NCBI RefSeq assembly: GCF_024734075.1
Contig: NZ_CP102850.1
Coordinates: 1-64,000 of the forward strand
DNA: 64,000 nucleotides
Source of the DNA: Gordonia mangrovi
Lineage (GTDB): Bacteria; Actinomycetota; Actinomycetes; Mycobacteriales; Mycobacteriaceae
Reading direction: 5' to 3'
The notes under the pieces are model-generated. The model did no database searches, was not told the DNA's origin, and saw nothing but the letters and a program-made list of their open reading frames with translations. A program made the translations under genes and the position numbers. Position 1 is the stretch's first letter, and the number at the start of each line of letters is the position of its first letter. Of this stretch, positions 1-8,913 are shown one piece after another.

Positions 1-368
1 GCGAGGTTGCCCATCGCCCCACCGAGCACCAGGCCGAGCCCGAGGACCCACCATGCCGAACGCAGTCGGCTGCTGTAGCGGATGATCCCGATCACCACCA
101 GAAGGGCCACGATGGTGAGCACCCAGGTGTAGCCGGCCGCCATGGAGAACGCCGCACCGCTGTTGCGTACCAACCGTAAGGTGACCGCATCACCGATGAT
201 GCGGACCGGTTCTCCCGGCTCGAGCAGATTGACCGCCAGCGTCTTGGTCAGCAGATCGAGACCGATGACGGTGGCCGCGATCCCCAACAGGGTCCAGACC
301 ACCCGCCGACTCTTCGGTCGAGACGCCCGACCGCCCTCGTCGACCGGACGGGGTGTCGGTTCGCTCAT
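1..368 (-). CDS. lspA: Signal peptidase II (lipoprotein signal peptidase), 3' end outside the window
   Basis: This membrane aspartic protease cleaves the signal peptide of diacylglyceryl-modified prolipoproteins. About 122 N-terminal residues are visible. A short basic cytoplasmic tail is followed by a first membrane segment (about residues 23-40) ending in DLLTK, then the conserved RNSGAAFS block (68-75), a second membrane helix (about 80-97), and GLVLGGAMGNL at the window edge. The conserved region carrying the second catalytic aspartate follows that last motif and is therefore not seen. The start is the ATG at 368. The gene is divergent from the lipoprotein gene at 423, with 54 bases between starts. 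In M. tuberculosis lspA also sits beside ansA and a dinB-type gene. The family call is secure; only completeness is unknown. Confidence 0.93.
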   Translation of the reverse strand, partial: MSEPTPRPVDEGGRASRPKSRRVVWTLLGIAATVIGLDLLTKTLAVNLLEPGEPVRIIGDAVTLRLVRNSGAAFSMAAGYTWVLTIVALLVVIGIIRYSSRLRSAWWVLGLGLVLGGAMGNL

Positions 369-409
369 GACTCCATCATCCACCTCACCATCATCCATGA
401 GCGCTCCCA

Positions 410-415
410 TACGCT
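410..415 (+). promoter_or_regulatory. Candidate -10 element of a leaderless promoter
   Basis: TACGCT lies 7 bases before the GTG at 423. This fits a TANNNT -10 box whose transcript would begin at or next to the start codon. No Shine-Dalgarno sequence is visible. The same arrangement recurs at several genes in this window. Confidence 0.4.
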
Positions 416-422
416 GGCTGCC

Positions 423-1349
423 GTGTACCCCCGTCTCGCCAGCCTCACCGTGGCGGCGGCCCTGCTGATCGGGCTGACCGGCTGCGGCTCCGACGACCCG
501 TCCGCCGATTCCGCCACCTCTGCGGCGGTTTCCGATGGATGCGCGCAGGAATCGACTTCCGGGCTCGACGGGGTGAACCTCTTGCCCATTCCGCCGGCAA
601 CGGTGACGGTGATCGATGCGGGCGGCGGCGAGAAACGGCTCCCGGCCGCGGCACCCGATCGCGCCGACGCGCAGACGGTGACCTTGACCACCACGTCGTC
701 GGTGCGATCACCGGGCTCTGACGAATCCCAGACCGTCGAGATGCCGCTGCGCGCCCTGTTCCACTGCACGGACTCCACCGATCTGGAGATGACGCTGGGC
801 GACGTCACGTCCCCGGACGCCGTGCTCGCCGATCAGTTGACCGCGGTGGCCGGATCGCGGGCGGGCCTGGCGATCGGCCCGGGCACCATGCCGATCTCGC
901 TGCGTTTGCTGCCCGCCGAGGAGGCCGGGCCCGAGGCACGGCTGGCCGTGGAGCAGACCTTGGTGCAGGCGCTGCAGCTGTCGGTACCGGTGCCGACGGA
1001 GCCCATCGGGATCGGCGCGCGGTGGCGGTCCGAACGCACCATCGACTCCGCGGTCACCGTCACACAGCAGATCGACGCCACCCTCACCGGCTGGGCGGGT
1101 GATCGCATGACCGTCGACGTGACCGTCGAGGAGACCCCGGTGAACTCGGTGTTCGCCATCCCCGGCTCCGGCGGATCGCTGACCATCGCCCGGTTCAGCA
1201 ACGCGGGTGCCGGTGAGTTGACGATCGACCTCACCCGTGGACTGCCGGCGTCGGGTTCGATCGAGCTCAGTGGGGCTCGTGAACTCGTGGGCGCCGATCC
1301 GACCCAACCGCTGATCCAGCAGACGGGCCTGTCGGTGCGCTGGCAGTGA
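423..1349 (+). CDS. Putative secreted lipoprotein of unknown function
   Basis: This 308-residue protein begins with a short lipoprotein signal peptide: a hydrophobic run at residues 8-18, then LTGC with the lipidated cysteine at 21. The mature part is a mostly beta-type domain with no catalytic motif that I recognise. Its C-terminal half (GIGARW, later RGLPASGSIEL) resembles the DUF6263-type lipoprotein domain, but this is only a resemblance. The GTG at 423 is the only start that gives an intact signal peptide. It lies beside lspA, the enzyme that would mature it, though that may be chance. The gene ends 22 bases from the convergent gene at 1372. Function unknown. Confidence 0.75.
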   Translation: MYPRLASLTVAAALLIGLTGCGSDDPSADSATSAAVSDGCAQESTSGLDGVNLLPIPPATVTVIDAGGGEKRLPAAAPDRADAQTVTLTTTSSVRSPGSDESQTVEMPLRALFHCTDSTDLEMTLGDVTSPDAVLADQLTAVAGSRAGLAIGPGTMPISLRLLPAEEAGPEARLAVEQTLVQALQLSVPVPTEPIGIGARWRSERTIDSAVTVTQQIDATLTGWAGDRMTVDVTVEETPVNSVFAIPGSGGSLTIARFSNAGAGELTIDLTRGLPASGSIELSGARELVGADPTQPLIQQTGLSVRWQ

Positions 1350-1371
1350 GACGACGTCGGCGCCGACTGGG

Positions 1372-1908
1372 TCAGTTTCCCGATTCCGAGGCTCCTGCCG
1401 CATCGGTGCACATCGGGGTCGCGACGTTGTTCGCCGAGATCAGCGGGCAGACCGTGTCCCGCGACAGCTTCCAGCGGTTGTCGACGTAGACGATGCTGGC
1501 ATCGAGCTTGGTCGGCGGGTTGTCGGGCAGCTTGACCTGAACCTTCACCGTGGCCTTGTTGGGGCCGGCCGGGATCACCGGCGGGAAGATCTCGTAGGTG
1601 ACGTCCGGATTGTCCTGCTTGGCACTCACCAGTTCGTCGAAGATGGCCGGGTCCGCCGCCGAGCCCTCCACGAGCTCGGTCTTCTCCGAGTTCGGCACGT
1701 CGGGGTCCAGTGCCTCTTCCAGCATCTGGTTCAGCGCCGCCACCGACGGCGGCGCGTCGGGGTCGTTCACGCCGTCACCCGTGGCGGCTGCGGTCGCCGA
1801 CGACACGGTCGGAACCTCCGGAACGTCGCTGTCGTCACTGCCACAGGCCGCAACCGATGCCACCGCGCCCGCGACCAACGCGGCGGTCACGATCTTCGGA
1901 AATTTCAC
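1372..1908 (-). CDS. MTB12-like low-molecular-weight antigen, probable lipoprotein
   Basis: A 178-residue exported protein. From the GTG at 1908 it opens with a basic N-terminus, a hydrophobic stretch and SVAAC, which fits a lipobox with cysteine 22. The mature part starts with a Ser/Thr/Asp-rich linker. It is followed by a domain of about 110 residues with TYEIFPPVIP and ASIVYVDNRWKLSRDTVCPL, characteristic of the mycobacterial MTB12 (CFP-2) family. These have an NTF2-like fold and unknown function. Two cysteines near the C-terminus could form a disulfide. Longer in-frame starts exist upstream, but they would bury the signal peptide. The gene is divergent from ansA. Confidence 0.75.
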   Translation of the reverse strand: MKFPKIVTAALVAGAVASVAACGSDDSDVPEVPTVSSATAAATGDGVNDPDAPPSVAALNQMLEEALDPDVPNSEKTELVEGSAADPAIFDELVSAKQDNPDVTYEIFPPVIPAGPNKATVKVQVKLPDNPPTKLDASIVYVDNRWKLSRDTVCPLISANNVATPMCTDAAGASESGN

Positions 1909-2111
1909 TATTCCCCTCACTGTCGTTCGTCGGTCTGCGGCTGTCTCGCGCAGATCCTCAGAGGTTTCTCGCCCGGCGCATCCCCTGCGGACCGCCAAAA
2001 CTTCCACCACTATGCCAAATCGACGCGGTCGTCCCAACTGTCACGTCGCAAGCCCGCACGTCGCAGCCGCAACGAGCGACGCCGCCCGAAGGTTCCCTAG
2101 TCTTGGGCAGC

Positions 2112-3047
2112 ATGGGCACCCCACGCATCGTGCTGATCAGCACCGGCGGCACCGTGGCCGCACAATCCACCACCGACGGTGCGGTGCCACGGCTGTCCGC
2201 TCGTGACCTCTTGCCCGACGATCTGGCGCCGGAGATCGTGCCGGTCGATCTCATGTCCGTCGACAGTTCGGCGATGACCACCGGTGACCAGTTCGCTGTC
2301 GCGGGTGCCGTCGAGGCGGCGCTGGCCGACCCATCGGTGGACGGTGTGGTGGTCACCCACGGCACCGACACCCTCGAGGAGACGTCCTACCTCGTCGACC
2401 TGTGCCACACCGACGACCGGCCGGTGGTGTTCACCGGCGCCCAACGCACCTCCGACGACCCGCACGGCGATGGTCCCGCCAACATCGCCGCAGCCCTGGC
2501 CGCCGCCACCGACCCAGGGCAGCGTGGTCGGGGCGTCATCGTCGCTTTCGGCGGCGAAGTCCTCTCCGCCCGCGGACTGTTCAAGGCGTCGACCACCGAT
2601 CTCAACGCCTTCGACACGGTGCATGACCGATTGCGCAGGCAGACCCTGAACGGCCATGTGTCGACCGCACCGCCGCGGCGGGTGGATGCACTGAGCCTCT
2701 ACCCGGGGGTCTCCCCCGGCCTGATCGCCGCCGCGGTCTCCCAGCAGGTTGCCGGCCTCGTGTTGTCGGCGACCGGGTCGGGCAACACCCATCCCGACAT
2801 CACCGCCGAGGTCACCGCCGCGGTGCGTGCCGGGATCGTCGTCGTCGTGACGACCCGGGTGCCGTTCGGCGAGGTGGTGCCCACCTACGGCGGCGGCGGC
2901 GGGGCGGTGGACCTGCACCGCGCCGGCGCGATCGTGTCCCCGTGGTTGCGGGCGCCCCAGGCACGTATCGCCATCGTCGCCCTGCTGTCCACCGGTGCGA
3001 CCGCCGACGAGGTCGGCGCGTTCTTCGCGGCCTCCGGACCGGCGTGA
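2112..3047 (+). CDS. ansA: L-asparaginase (type I/II amidohydrolase)
   Basis: It hydrolyses L-asparagine to aspartate and ammonia. The 311-residue protein carries both family signatures: ISTGGTVAAQ at residues 9-18, with the nucleophilic threonine, and VVTHGTDTLEET at 80-91, with the second catalytic threonine and aspartate. No signal peptide is present, so the enzyme is probably cytoplasmic. An in-frame reading extends far upstream, but the ATG at 2112 begins exactly at the conserved MGTPRIVLISTGG opening. A TAGTCT box 8 bases upstream could be the -10 of a near-leaderless transcript. The gene is convergent with ppsA, with a 16-base tandem repeat between them. Confidence 0.93.
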   Translation: MGTPRIVLISTGGTVAAQSTTDGAVPRLSARDLLPDDLAPEIVPVDLMSVDSSAMTTGDQFAVAGAVEAALADPSVDGVVVTHGTDTLEETSYLVDLCHTDDRPVVFTGAQRTSDDPHGDGPANIAAALAAATDPGQRGRGVIVAFGGEVLSARGLFKASTTDLNAFDTVHDRLRRQTLNGHVSTAPPRRVDALSLYPGVSPGLIAAAVSQQVAGLVLSATGSGNTHPDITAEVTAAVRAGIVVVVTTRVPFGEVVPTYGGGGGAVDLHRAGAIVSPWLRAPQARIAIVALLSTGATADEVGAFFAASGPA

Positions 3048-3057
3048 CGGCGCGCTC

Positions 3058-3104
3058 ATCGCGACAGGGAGCCATCGCGACGGGGAGCCATCGCGACAGG
3101 GAAC
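3058..3104. repeat. Three tandem copies of a 16-base unit
   Basis: The unit ATCGCGACAGGGAGCC occurs at 3058-3073, with one change at 3074-3089, and as a shortened copy at 3090-3104. It fills most of the 62-base gap between the convergent ansA and ppsA genes. There is no stem typical of a terminator. Confidence 0.85.
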
Positions 3105-3109
3105 ATCGA

Positions 3110-5422
3110 TCAGCGACGGGTCGCCTCGAGCAGCAGACGTCGTTCGGCGGCGGCCACCGTCCGACGCACCGCGGCGGCCGCGTCGGGATTCACCGAGATC
3201 GAGGTGATCCCGAGCCGCACGAGACGCTCCGCATAGGCCGGATCGGCCGAGGGCGCCTGCCCACACAGGGAGGTGGTGATGCCCAGCCGCCGTCCGGTGG
3301 AGATGATCTGTTCGATCGCATCCAGGACCGCCGGGTCCGCGCCGTCGAACACCTCGGCACAGATCTCCGAGTCGCGATCCACCCCCAACATCAGCTGGGT
3401 GAGATCGTTGCTGCCGATCGACACGCCGTCGATACCCATCCCCACGTATTCGGGTAGCCAGTGCACCACCGAGGGCACCTCGGCCATGATCCAGCGGTGC
3501 AGGCCGCGCTGCCCACCGAGTTCACTGGCGTCCACGAGGGCCAGACATTCCTCGAGTTCCCACTTGGTCCGCACGAACGGGATCATCAGCCCGAGCCCCG
3601 GATGATCGGTGCGCACCTGGGCCAACGCCCGCAGCTCGAGCCGGAAGAGTTCCGGTTCGGTGACGTACCGGAAGCACCCGCGGTATCCGATCATCGGATT
3701 GTGTTCGTCGGGTTCGTATTCCGCACCACCGCGCAGGGCGCGGAACTCGTTGCTGCGGAAGTCCGACGCACGGTAGATGACCGGTCGCGGATCGAAGGCG
3801 TCGACGACCCTTTCGACCGAGTTCGCCAGGGCGGCAACCAGTTGGTCGCTCTCACCGTGCTCGATGAGATCCTTCGGATGGCGCCCGCCCAACGCCTCGG
3901 TCAGGATGAACTCCGCCCGCAGCAGTCCCACACCGTCGACATCCTGGGCTGCCACCGCCTCCGCACTGTCCGGCATACCGAGGTTGACGTAGATCTTGGT
4001 CGCGGTCACGATCCCGGCCGGCGGCGCCGTCGGCGTCGCGCCCACCTCCACCGCGCCATGGCCCGGACCGGCCTGCGCCCCCGCCCGCACCAGTCCCTTG
4101 CCGCCATCCACGGTGACGATCTGACCGTCCACCAGATCCGCAGTACCCGTGCGTGTTCCGACGACGCAGGGCACGCGGAGCTCGCGCGCGACGATGGCGG
4201 CATGGCAGGTCATCCCGCCGGCGTCGGTCACCACGGCGGCCGCCCGGCGAATCGTGGGCAACCAGTCCGGGTTGGTCATCGGGGCGACCAGGATCTCACC
4301 GGGCGCCAGCGCGGCACCTTCCTCCGGCGAGCGCAGGATCCGGACCGGGCCGCTGACCGTGCCGGGGGCCGCCGACAGCCCACGGGTCAGGACCTCGCCC
4401 GGCACGTCGCTCACAGTCTCGAGGGTGGTGATCGGCCGCGACTGGACCAGCCAGACGCCGCCCGACGCATCGGTCGCCCATTCCAGGTCCTGCGGACATC
4501 CATAGTGCTGTTCCACCGCGAGCGCGAGGTCGACGATCCGACGCAAGGTGTCGTCGTCGAGCACCCGGGCGTCGGCGAGCTCGGGTCCGAGCTCCGCACG
4601 GATATCGTGTCCGTCGGCGTCCCGCACGATCCGGAAATCCTGGTGGCCGACATGGACATCGAGGATCTCTCCACTCTTGGCGACGATGTAGGTGTCGGGT
4701 TGCACCAGGCCGGAGACCACCACCTCACCGAGGCCCAGCGCACCTTCCACCGCCACGCGATCGCGGGCACCGCTACCCGGATCCGCGGTGAAGGCGACGC
4801 CGGCCCGACGGGATTCGACCATCTGCTGCACCACCACCGCCATCGCCGGGTCGCCGGTGAACCCACGACCGGCACGATAGGCGACCACGCGCGGACCGAA
4901 CAGCGACATCCAGCACTGTGTGACGGCGTCGGCGAGATCGTCGTCACCGATGATGTCGGTGAGGGTGCGATTCATGCCGGCGAACGACGCGTCGCGGCCG
5001 TCCTCACCGGTCGCCGACGAACGGACCGCGACGGGCACACCGTCACCGAGGCGGTGATAGGCCGCACGCAGTTCGGCCCGCACCGTCTCCGTCGGCCCCG
5101 CGTCGGCGACGAGTTGTTGCATGCTCTCGCAGAGTTTCTCGAGCTGCGCGGGATCGTCCACCACGGTGAGCGCCTGCTGGTGCAGACCGGACAGCTCGTC
5201 GGCCACCCCGGCGGCCTTCATCGAGGACCGATAGCAGTCGCGCAGGAGTACGAAACCCGGCGGCACGGGTAGCCCGGCGCTGACGAGCTCACCCAGATTG
5301 GCTCCCTTGCCGCCCGCGTCCTCGGCATCGCGGAGTCCGAGCCGGTCGAACCATCTCAGACGATCGGACGTCTGTGGCGGGGCGACGACAGTGCTTGTTC
5401 GATGGGTCTCGGTGTCGGTCAT
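3110..5422 (-). CDS. ppsA: Phosphoenolpyruvate synthase (pyruvate, water dikinase)
   Basis: This enzyme converts pyruvate, ATP and water to PEP, AMP and phosphate for gluconeogenesis. The 770 residues show the normal domain order. The ATP-grasp nucleotide-binding domain (about 20-340) contains GGKGANLGEL and VAVRSSATGEDG. The swivelling phosphohistidine domain contains GGMTCHAAIVAREL, with catalytic His407. The C-terminal PEP/pyruvate-binding barrel (about 460-765) ends with the conserved TSLCGQAPS motif. The start at ATG 5422 has a good GGGAGG ribosome site. The gene is divergent from the phosphoribosyltransferase/esterase fusion, and their 166-base shared upstream region holds an inverted repeat and a DosR-like box, so the pair may be co-regulated. 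Confidence 0.92.
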   Translation of the reverse strand: MTDTETHRTSTVVAPPQTSDRLRWFDRLGLRDAEDAGGKGANLGELVSAGLPVPPGFVLLRDCYRSSMKAAGVADELSGLHQQALTVVDDPAQLEKLCESMQQLVADAGPTETVRAELRAAYHRLGDGVPVAVRSSATGEDGRDASFAGMNRTLTDIIGDDDLADAVTQCWMSLFGPRVVAYRAGRGFTGDPAMAVVVQQMVESRRAGVAFTADPGSGARDRVAVEGALGLGEVVVSGLVQPDTYIVAKSGEILDVHVGHQDFRIVRDADGHDIRAELGPELADARVLDDDTLRRIVDLALAVEQHYGCPQDLEWATDASGGVWLVQSRPITTLETVSDVPGEVLTRGLSAAPGTVSGPVRILRSPEEGAALAPGEILVAPMTNPDWLPTIRRAAAVVTDAGGMTCHAAIVARELRVPCVVGTRTGTADLVDGQIVTVDGGKGLVRAGAQAGPGHGAVEVGATPTAPPAGIVTATKIYVNLGMPDSAEAVAAQDVDGVGLLRAEFILTEALGGRHPKDLIEHGESDQLVAALANSVERVVDAFDPRPVIYRASDFRSNEFRALRGGAEYEPDEHNPMIGYRGCFRYVTEPELFRLELRALAQVRTDHPGLGLMIPFVRTKWELEECLALVDASELGGQRGLHRWIMAEVPSVVHWLPEYVGMGIDGVSIGSNDLTQLMLGVDRDSEICAEVFDGADPAVLDAIEQIISTGRRLGITTSLCGQAPSADPAYAERLVRLGITSISVNPDAAAAVRRTVAAAERRLLLEATRR

Positions 5423-5491
5423 ATGAGCCTCCCGTGTCCCTCTCCATGGTGCTCCCTCGAGCTGCTCGGCGGGAGCCCGTTAGCGTCGGAA

Positions 5492-5522
5492 AAAGTCCTC
5501 TCTTCCAGGACTTTCGGCTCTA
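5492..5522. promoter_or_regulatory. Inverted repeat with DosR-box-like right arm in a divergent promoter region
   Basis: AAAGTCCT (5492-5499) and AGGACTTT (5507-5514) form an 8-base inverted repeat with a 7-base spacer. The right arm continues as AGGACTTTCGGCTCTA (5507-5522). This resembles the GGGACT...GGCCCTA form of the mycobacterial dormancy-regulator (DosR/DevR) binding site as I recall it. It lies about 70 bases before both ppsA and the fusion gene. No T-run follows, which argues against a terminator. Assigning it to a DosR homologue is inference from the neighbouring genes. Confidence 0.4.
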
Positions 5523-5588
5523 CCCGAGCCGTCGGCGCTCCGCTGGGCTGGATCGGTACGGTGATTCTCGACGGGCGGGAGACGACCG

Positions 5589-7673
5589 ATGGCCCCGACG
5601 ACGACGGGTACCCGCGCGGGTTCCGCGCGACTGTTCCGCGACCGCCGCGAAGCCGGGCAGGTGCTCGCCGGATTGCTGGCCGCCTACAGCCACGACGACG
5701 ACGTGATCGTGCTCGGTCTGGCCCGCGGCGGCGTCCCGGTCGCCCACGAGGTGTCGGCCGCGCTGCAGGCGCCGCTCGATGTGTTCGTCGTGCGCAAGCT
5801 CGGTCTCCCCGACCACCCGGAAGTCGCCGTCGGCGCCATCGCACCGGGTGGACGAATCGTGCTCAACGACGACATGGTCCGGGGGTTCGGGGTCACCCCG
5901 ACTCAGCTGCGAGAGGTCGCTGAGCGTGAGGGCCGCGAATTGCAGCGCCGGGAGGAGGTCTATCGCGGTGGGCGGCCGCCGCTGGAGGTGGCCGGAAAGA
6001 TCGTCCTGCTCGTCGACGACGGACTGGCCACCGGCGCCAGCATGCGCGCGGCGGTACTGGCGCTGCGGGAGTCCGAGCCGGCACAGGTCGTCGTCGCGGT
6101 TCCGGCGGCGCCGGAATCGACCTGTCGAGAACTCGCGGGGCTGGCCGACGAGATGATCTGCGCCTCGATGCCGACCCCCTTCCTCGCTGTCGGCGAATCC
6201 TATTGGGATTTCCGGCAAACCGAGGACGACGAGGTCTGTGAACTGCTGGCCGCGCCGGTACCGGGTGCGCCGCCGGCCATCGAATCGGCTGCGGAATCCA
6301 TCGCGCGGGTGGCCGTGGACTGCGTCGACGGGGTCCCTCCGGCGGCCGTCCTCGATGAGGTCGTCGGCGACGCGCGTATCGTCCTCATCGGGGAGAGCTC
6401 ACACGGCACGCACGAGTTCTATGCCGCCCGGGCCGAGATCACCAGGTGGCTCATCGAACACAAAGGGTTCACCGCCGTCGCCGCCGAGGCCGACTGGCCC
6501 GACGCCTACCGGGTGAACCGATGGGTGCAGGGCGCCGGCGGTGTTCTCGGCAGAGATGTTGACGACACGGGCGCCGACACCAGCGCGGAGGAAGCCCTCA
6601 GCGGGTTCGAACGCTTCCCCGCGTGGATGTGGCGCAACGACGTGGTGCGCGATTTCGTCCGGTGGCTGCGAGTGCACAACGAGCAGATCGTCGACCCGGC
6701 CGAACGCGTCGGGTTCTACGGACTGGACCTCTACAGCCTGCATCGCTCGATGCAGGAGGTGCTGCGCTACCTGGACGCCACGGAACCGGCCGCGGCACAA
6801 CGGGCACGCGCACGGTATGCCTGCTTCGACCACACCTCCGACGAGGATGGTCAGGCGTATGGGTACGCCGCCGCGTTCGGCGCGGGAGCCTCGTGCGAAC
6901 GCGAGGTCGTGGCGCAGTTGGCCGACCTCAACCGGCACGCGCTCGACTACCTGGGTCGCGACGGCCTCGTGGCCACCGATGAGTTCTTCTGTGCGCAGCA
7001 GAACGCGGCCGCGGTTCGCAACGCGGAAATGTACTACCGCACCATGTTCCGTGGGCGCGTCACATCCTGGAATGTCCGCGACACCCACATGGCCCAGACC
7101 CTCGACGCCCTGCTGGGCCATCTCGAGAGCCGCTCGTCCACCGGCGCCGATGCGGCGCGGGTCGTGGTGTGGGCGCACAATTCCCACGTCGGTGATGCAC
7201 GTGCCACCGAGGTCGGCGGGGACGGTCAGCTCACCCTGGGTCAACTGGTCCGGCAGCGACACGGCGACGCATGCCGGTTGATCGGATTCTCGACCTACGA
7301 CGGCACGGTGACCGCCGCCGACGAGTGGGGTGGGCCGGCACATCACAAGACGGTGCGTACCGCGCTGCCCGGAAGCATCGAGGAAGTGTTCCACGACACC
7401 GGAAAACCTTCCTTCCTCGTGCGGATGCCCAACCGAACCGGGAGGGTCGACATGCCCGCGGCGGAAGCGCTCGACACCGTGCGACTCGCGCGCGCCATCG
7501 GGGTCATCTACCTACCGGGCACCGAGCGGCAGAGCCACTACTATCACGTCCGTCCCGCCGACCAGTACGACGCGATGATCCACATCGATCACACACAGGC
7601 GCTGCGCCCATTGGACCCGACCAGCGTATGGATCAAGGGCCAGCGCCCGGAGACCTATCCGAGCGGTCTCTGA
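5589..7673 (+). CDS. Phosphoribosyltransferase / erythromycin-esterase fusion protein (Rv2030c-like)
   Basis: A two-domain protein of 694 residues. Residues 15-220 form a PRTase-fold domain, with the PRPP loop [14 protein letters not shown] at 138-151 and LARGGVPVA near 44-52. Residues 235-690 form an erythromycin-esterase-family domain, with [10 protein letters not shown] at 268-277 supplying the E..H pair and [15 protein letters not shown] further on. In M. tuberculosis the same fusion is Rv2030c, which belongs to the DosR dormancy regulon beside a universal stress protein and pfkB, as here. The natural substrate is unknown in either species, and macrolide hydrolysis should not be assumed. 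The ATG at 5589 has GGGAG upstream. Confidence 0.85.
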   Translation: MAPTTTGTRAGSARLFRDRREAGQVLAGLLAAYSHDDDVIVLGLARGGVPVAHEVSAALQAPLDVFVVRKLGLPDHPEVAVGAIAPGGRIVLNDDMVRGFGVTPTQLREVAEREGRELQRREEVYRGGRPPLEVAGKIVLLVDDGLATGASMRAAVLALRESEPAQVVVAVPAAPESTCRELAGLADEMICASMPTPFLAVGESYWDFRQTEDDEVCELLAAPVPGAPPAIESAAESIARVAVDCVDGVPPAAVLDEVVGDARIVLIGESSHGTHEFYAARAEITRWLIEHKGFTAVAAEADWPDAYRVNRWVQGAGGVLGRDVDDTGADTSAEEALSGFERFPAWMWRNDVVRDFVRWLRVHNEQIVDPAERVGFYGLDLYSLHRSMQEVLRYLDATEPAAAQRARARYACFDHTSDEDGQAYGYAAAFGAGASCEREVVAQLADLNRHALDYLGRDGLVATDEFFCAQQNAAAVRNAEMYYRTMFRGRVTSWNVRDTHMAQTLDALLGHLESRSSTGADAARVVVWAHNSHVGDARATEVGGDGQLTLGQLVRQRHGDACRLIGFSTYDGTVTAADEWGGPAHHKTVRTALPGSIEEVFHDTGKPSFLVRMPNRTGRVDMPAAEALDTVRLARAIGVIYLPGTERQSHYYHVRPADQYDAMIHIDHTQALRPLDPTSVWIKGQRPETYPSGL

Positions 7674-7717
7674 CCGTTGCACACCGTCTGTGGCACACGG
7701 CGGTCATTCCGCACAGC

Positions 7718-7755
7718 GGTCATCTCACCCACTGGTCATCTGGTCATCTCACCCA
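7718..7755. repeat. Short direct repeats between convergent genes
   Basis: GGTCATCTCACCCA occurs at 7718-7731 and again at 7742-7755, embedded in a run of about five GGTCAT copies from 7702 to 7764. The last copy runs into the stop codon of the universal stress protein gene. It looks like local slippage. No terminator stem is evident. Confidence 0.7.
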
Positions 7756-7759
7756 GCGG

Positions 7760-8677
7760 TCATTTGACGACCAGCACCGGGCAGTGCGCGTGATGTACCG
7801 CGTTCTGACTCACCGAACCCAGCAAGGTGGCGGTCATCGCGCCGTGTCCACGAGATCCGACGACGAGCAGATCCGCCGTCTTCGACAGCTCGACCAGACC
7901 GTGACCGGCGCCCGTCTCGCCGTAGACCAGTTCTACCGCGACGTCGGGATATTTGTCCTGCACCGGCTGGATGTCACGACGCAGTCTCTCCTCACCGCTG
8001 CGGCGAACCTCGTCCCAGTCGAGCATCGCGGCCGTGTAGCCGACCCCGATCATGGCCGAGGCCAGCCAGTAGTTGGCCACCGTCACCCGGGTCCCGAACG
8101 CCTGCGCATAGTGGAAGGCGGCCAGCAGCGCCCGTTCGGCGTTATCCGAGCCGTCGAATCCCACCACGATGTTGGAACCGGCCGCCAGATCCGCGGCGCC
8201 CTGCCGCCACGCCAACACCGGACACTGCGCGGCATGCAGGATGGCCATCACCTGACTACCCAGCACCATGTCGCGGATCGGGCCGGACCGGGTGGAGCCG
8301 ATGACCACCATCTGCGCTCCGTCGGAGTGCTGCCGTAGATACTCGGCCATCGTCCCGTCATGGAGAACGGTGCGTATCGCGACATCCGCGTCGATCTCCC
8401 GAATGCCCACGGTGGCCCGCTCGAAGAACTCGGCGCCCAGGGCGCGCAGGTGATCGCGCAGCGCCTCGTCGTTCCACAGTTCCGAGGTGTTCAGCGCGGC
8501 GTACCACTCGTTGTCCGGCAGCGCGTACACCAACTCCATCGTCGCGCCGGTTCGGCTGCACAGGCGTGCCGCCCACCGTGCCGCCCCGTCCGCGTTCTCC
8601 GAACCGTCGATCCCGACGATCACGCGGTCTGCGGATTCCCGGTCGGATGTGGTGTCGTTGATCGTCTCGGTGTCCAT
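7760..8677 (-). CDS. Tandem universal stress protein (Rv2028c-like)
   Basis: Two UspA domains lie in one 305-residue protein. The first begins DRVIVGIDGSENADGAARWA (about 17-36). The second begins NIVVGFDGSDNAERAL (about 170) and ends with LLVVGSRGHGAMTATLLGSVSQNAVHHAHCPVLVVK, carrying the ATP-binding pattern G-2x-G-9x-G(S/T). Such proteins bind ATP and act in stress survival; the mechanism is not known here. The ATG at 8677 was chosen because GGAAGG lies 8 bases upstream. A longer in-frame start at 8752 lacks support. The gene is divergent from pfkB and convergent with the PRTase/esterase gene, matching the dormancy cluster of M. tuberculosis. Confidence 0.9.
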   Translation of the reverse strand: MDTETINDTTSDRESADRVIVGIDGSENADGAARWAARLCSRTGATMELVYALPDNEWYAALNTSELWNDEALRDHLRALGAEFFERATVGIREIDADVAIRTVLHDGTMAEYLRQHSDGAQMVVIGSTRSGPIRDMVLGSQVMAILHAAQCPVLAWRQGAADLAAGSNIVVGFDGSDNAERALLAAFHYAQAFGTRVTVANYWLASAMIGVGYTAAMLDWDEVRRSGEERLRRDIQPVQDKYPDVAVELVYGETGAGHGLVELSKTADLLVVGSRGHGAMTATLLGSVSQNAVHHAHCPVLVVK

Positions 8678-8820
8678 GGCCGTCCTTCCGATGACTGGTG
8701 CGGGCACTGCATCTTCAGCCTGATCCCGGCCGCGGACCGATGCCACGGCCACTGGTCACCCGCGCGATGGACAAAGGACCTCTGGGGGCATCTCTCGCCG
8801 GATCAGGGCATCGGTGCAGG

Positions 8821-8845
8821 TGAATGTGGTCCACGTTGAATGTGG
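8821..8845 (+). repeat. Direct repeat TGAATGTGG x2 in the USP-pfkB intergenic region
   Basis: TGAATGTGG occurs at 8821-8829 and 8837-8845, a 16-base period, 20-40 bases upstream of the DosR-like palindrome. It could be a site for a regulator binding one face of the helix. No protein can be named. Confidence 0.45.
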
Positions 8846-8863
8846 CCGACAACCGCCGCACGC

Positions 8864-8880
8864 AGGGCCCAACGGCCCTA
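8864..8880 (+). promoter_or_regulatory. DosR-box-like palindrome upstream of pfkB
   Basis: AGGGCC-CAAC-GGCCCT, followed by A, is an interrupted palindrome with 6-base arms. It matches the GGCCCTA half typical of mycobacterial DosR sites. It is centred about 42 bases before the pfkB ATG, which would be the usual activator position if the mRNA starts at the ATG. It agrees with the box near 5507 in the same gene group. The regulator itself is not in the window. Confidence 0.45.
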
Positions 8881-8913
8881 CAGTCGTGACGCCGACGAGG
8901 GCAGGCTGCGGCT

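Noticed and set aside
3461..5272. A 603-codon open frame on the plus strand antisense to ppsA
   Set aside because: It is the GC-rich shadow of ppsA. It has no family motifs and is rich in Arg, His and Gly, as expected of antisense frames.
5492..5514. Inverted repeat read as a rho-independent terminator
   Set aside because: There is no T-run after either arm, and it lies between two divergent genes where no transcript should end.
5589..7673. Macrolide resistance gene
   Set aside because: The esterase-like domain is fused to a PRTase domain and lies in a stress-gene group. The family is broad and mostly not linked to resistance.
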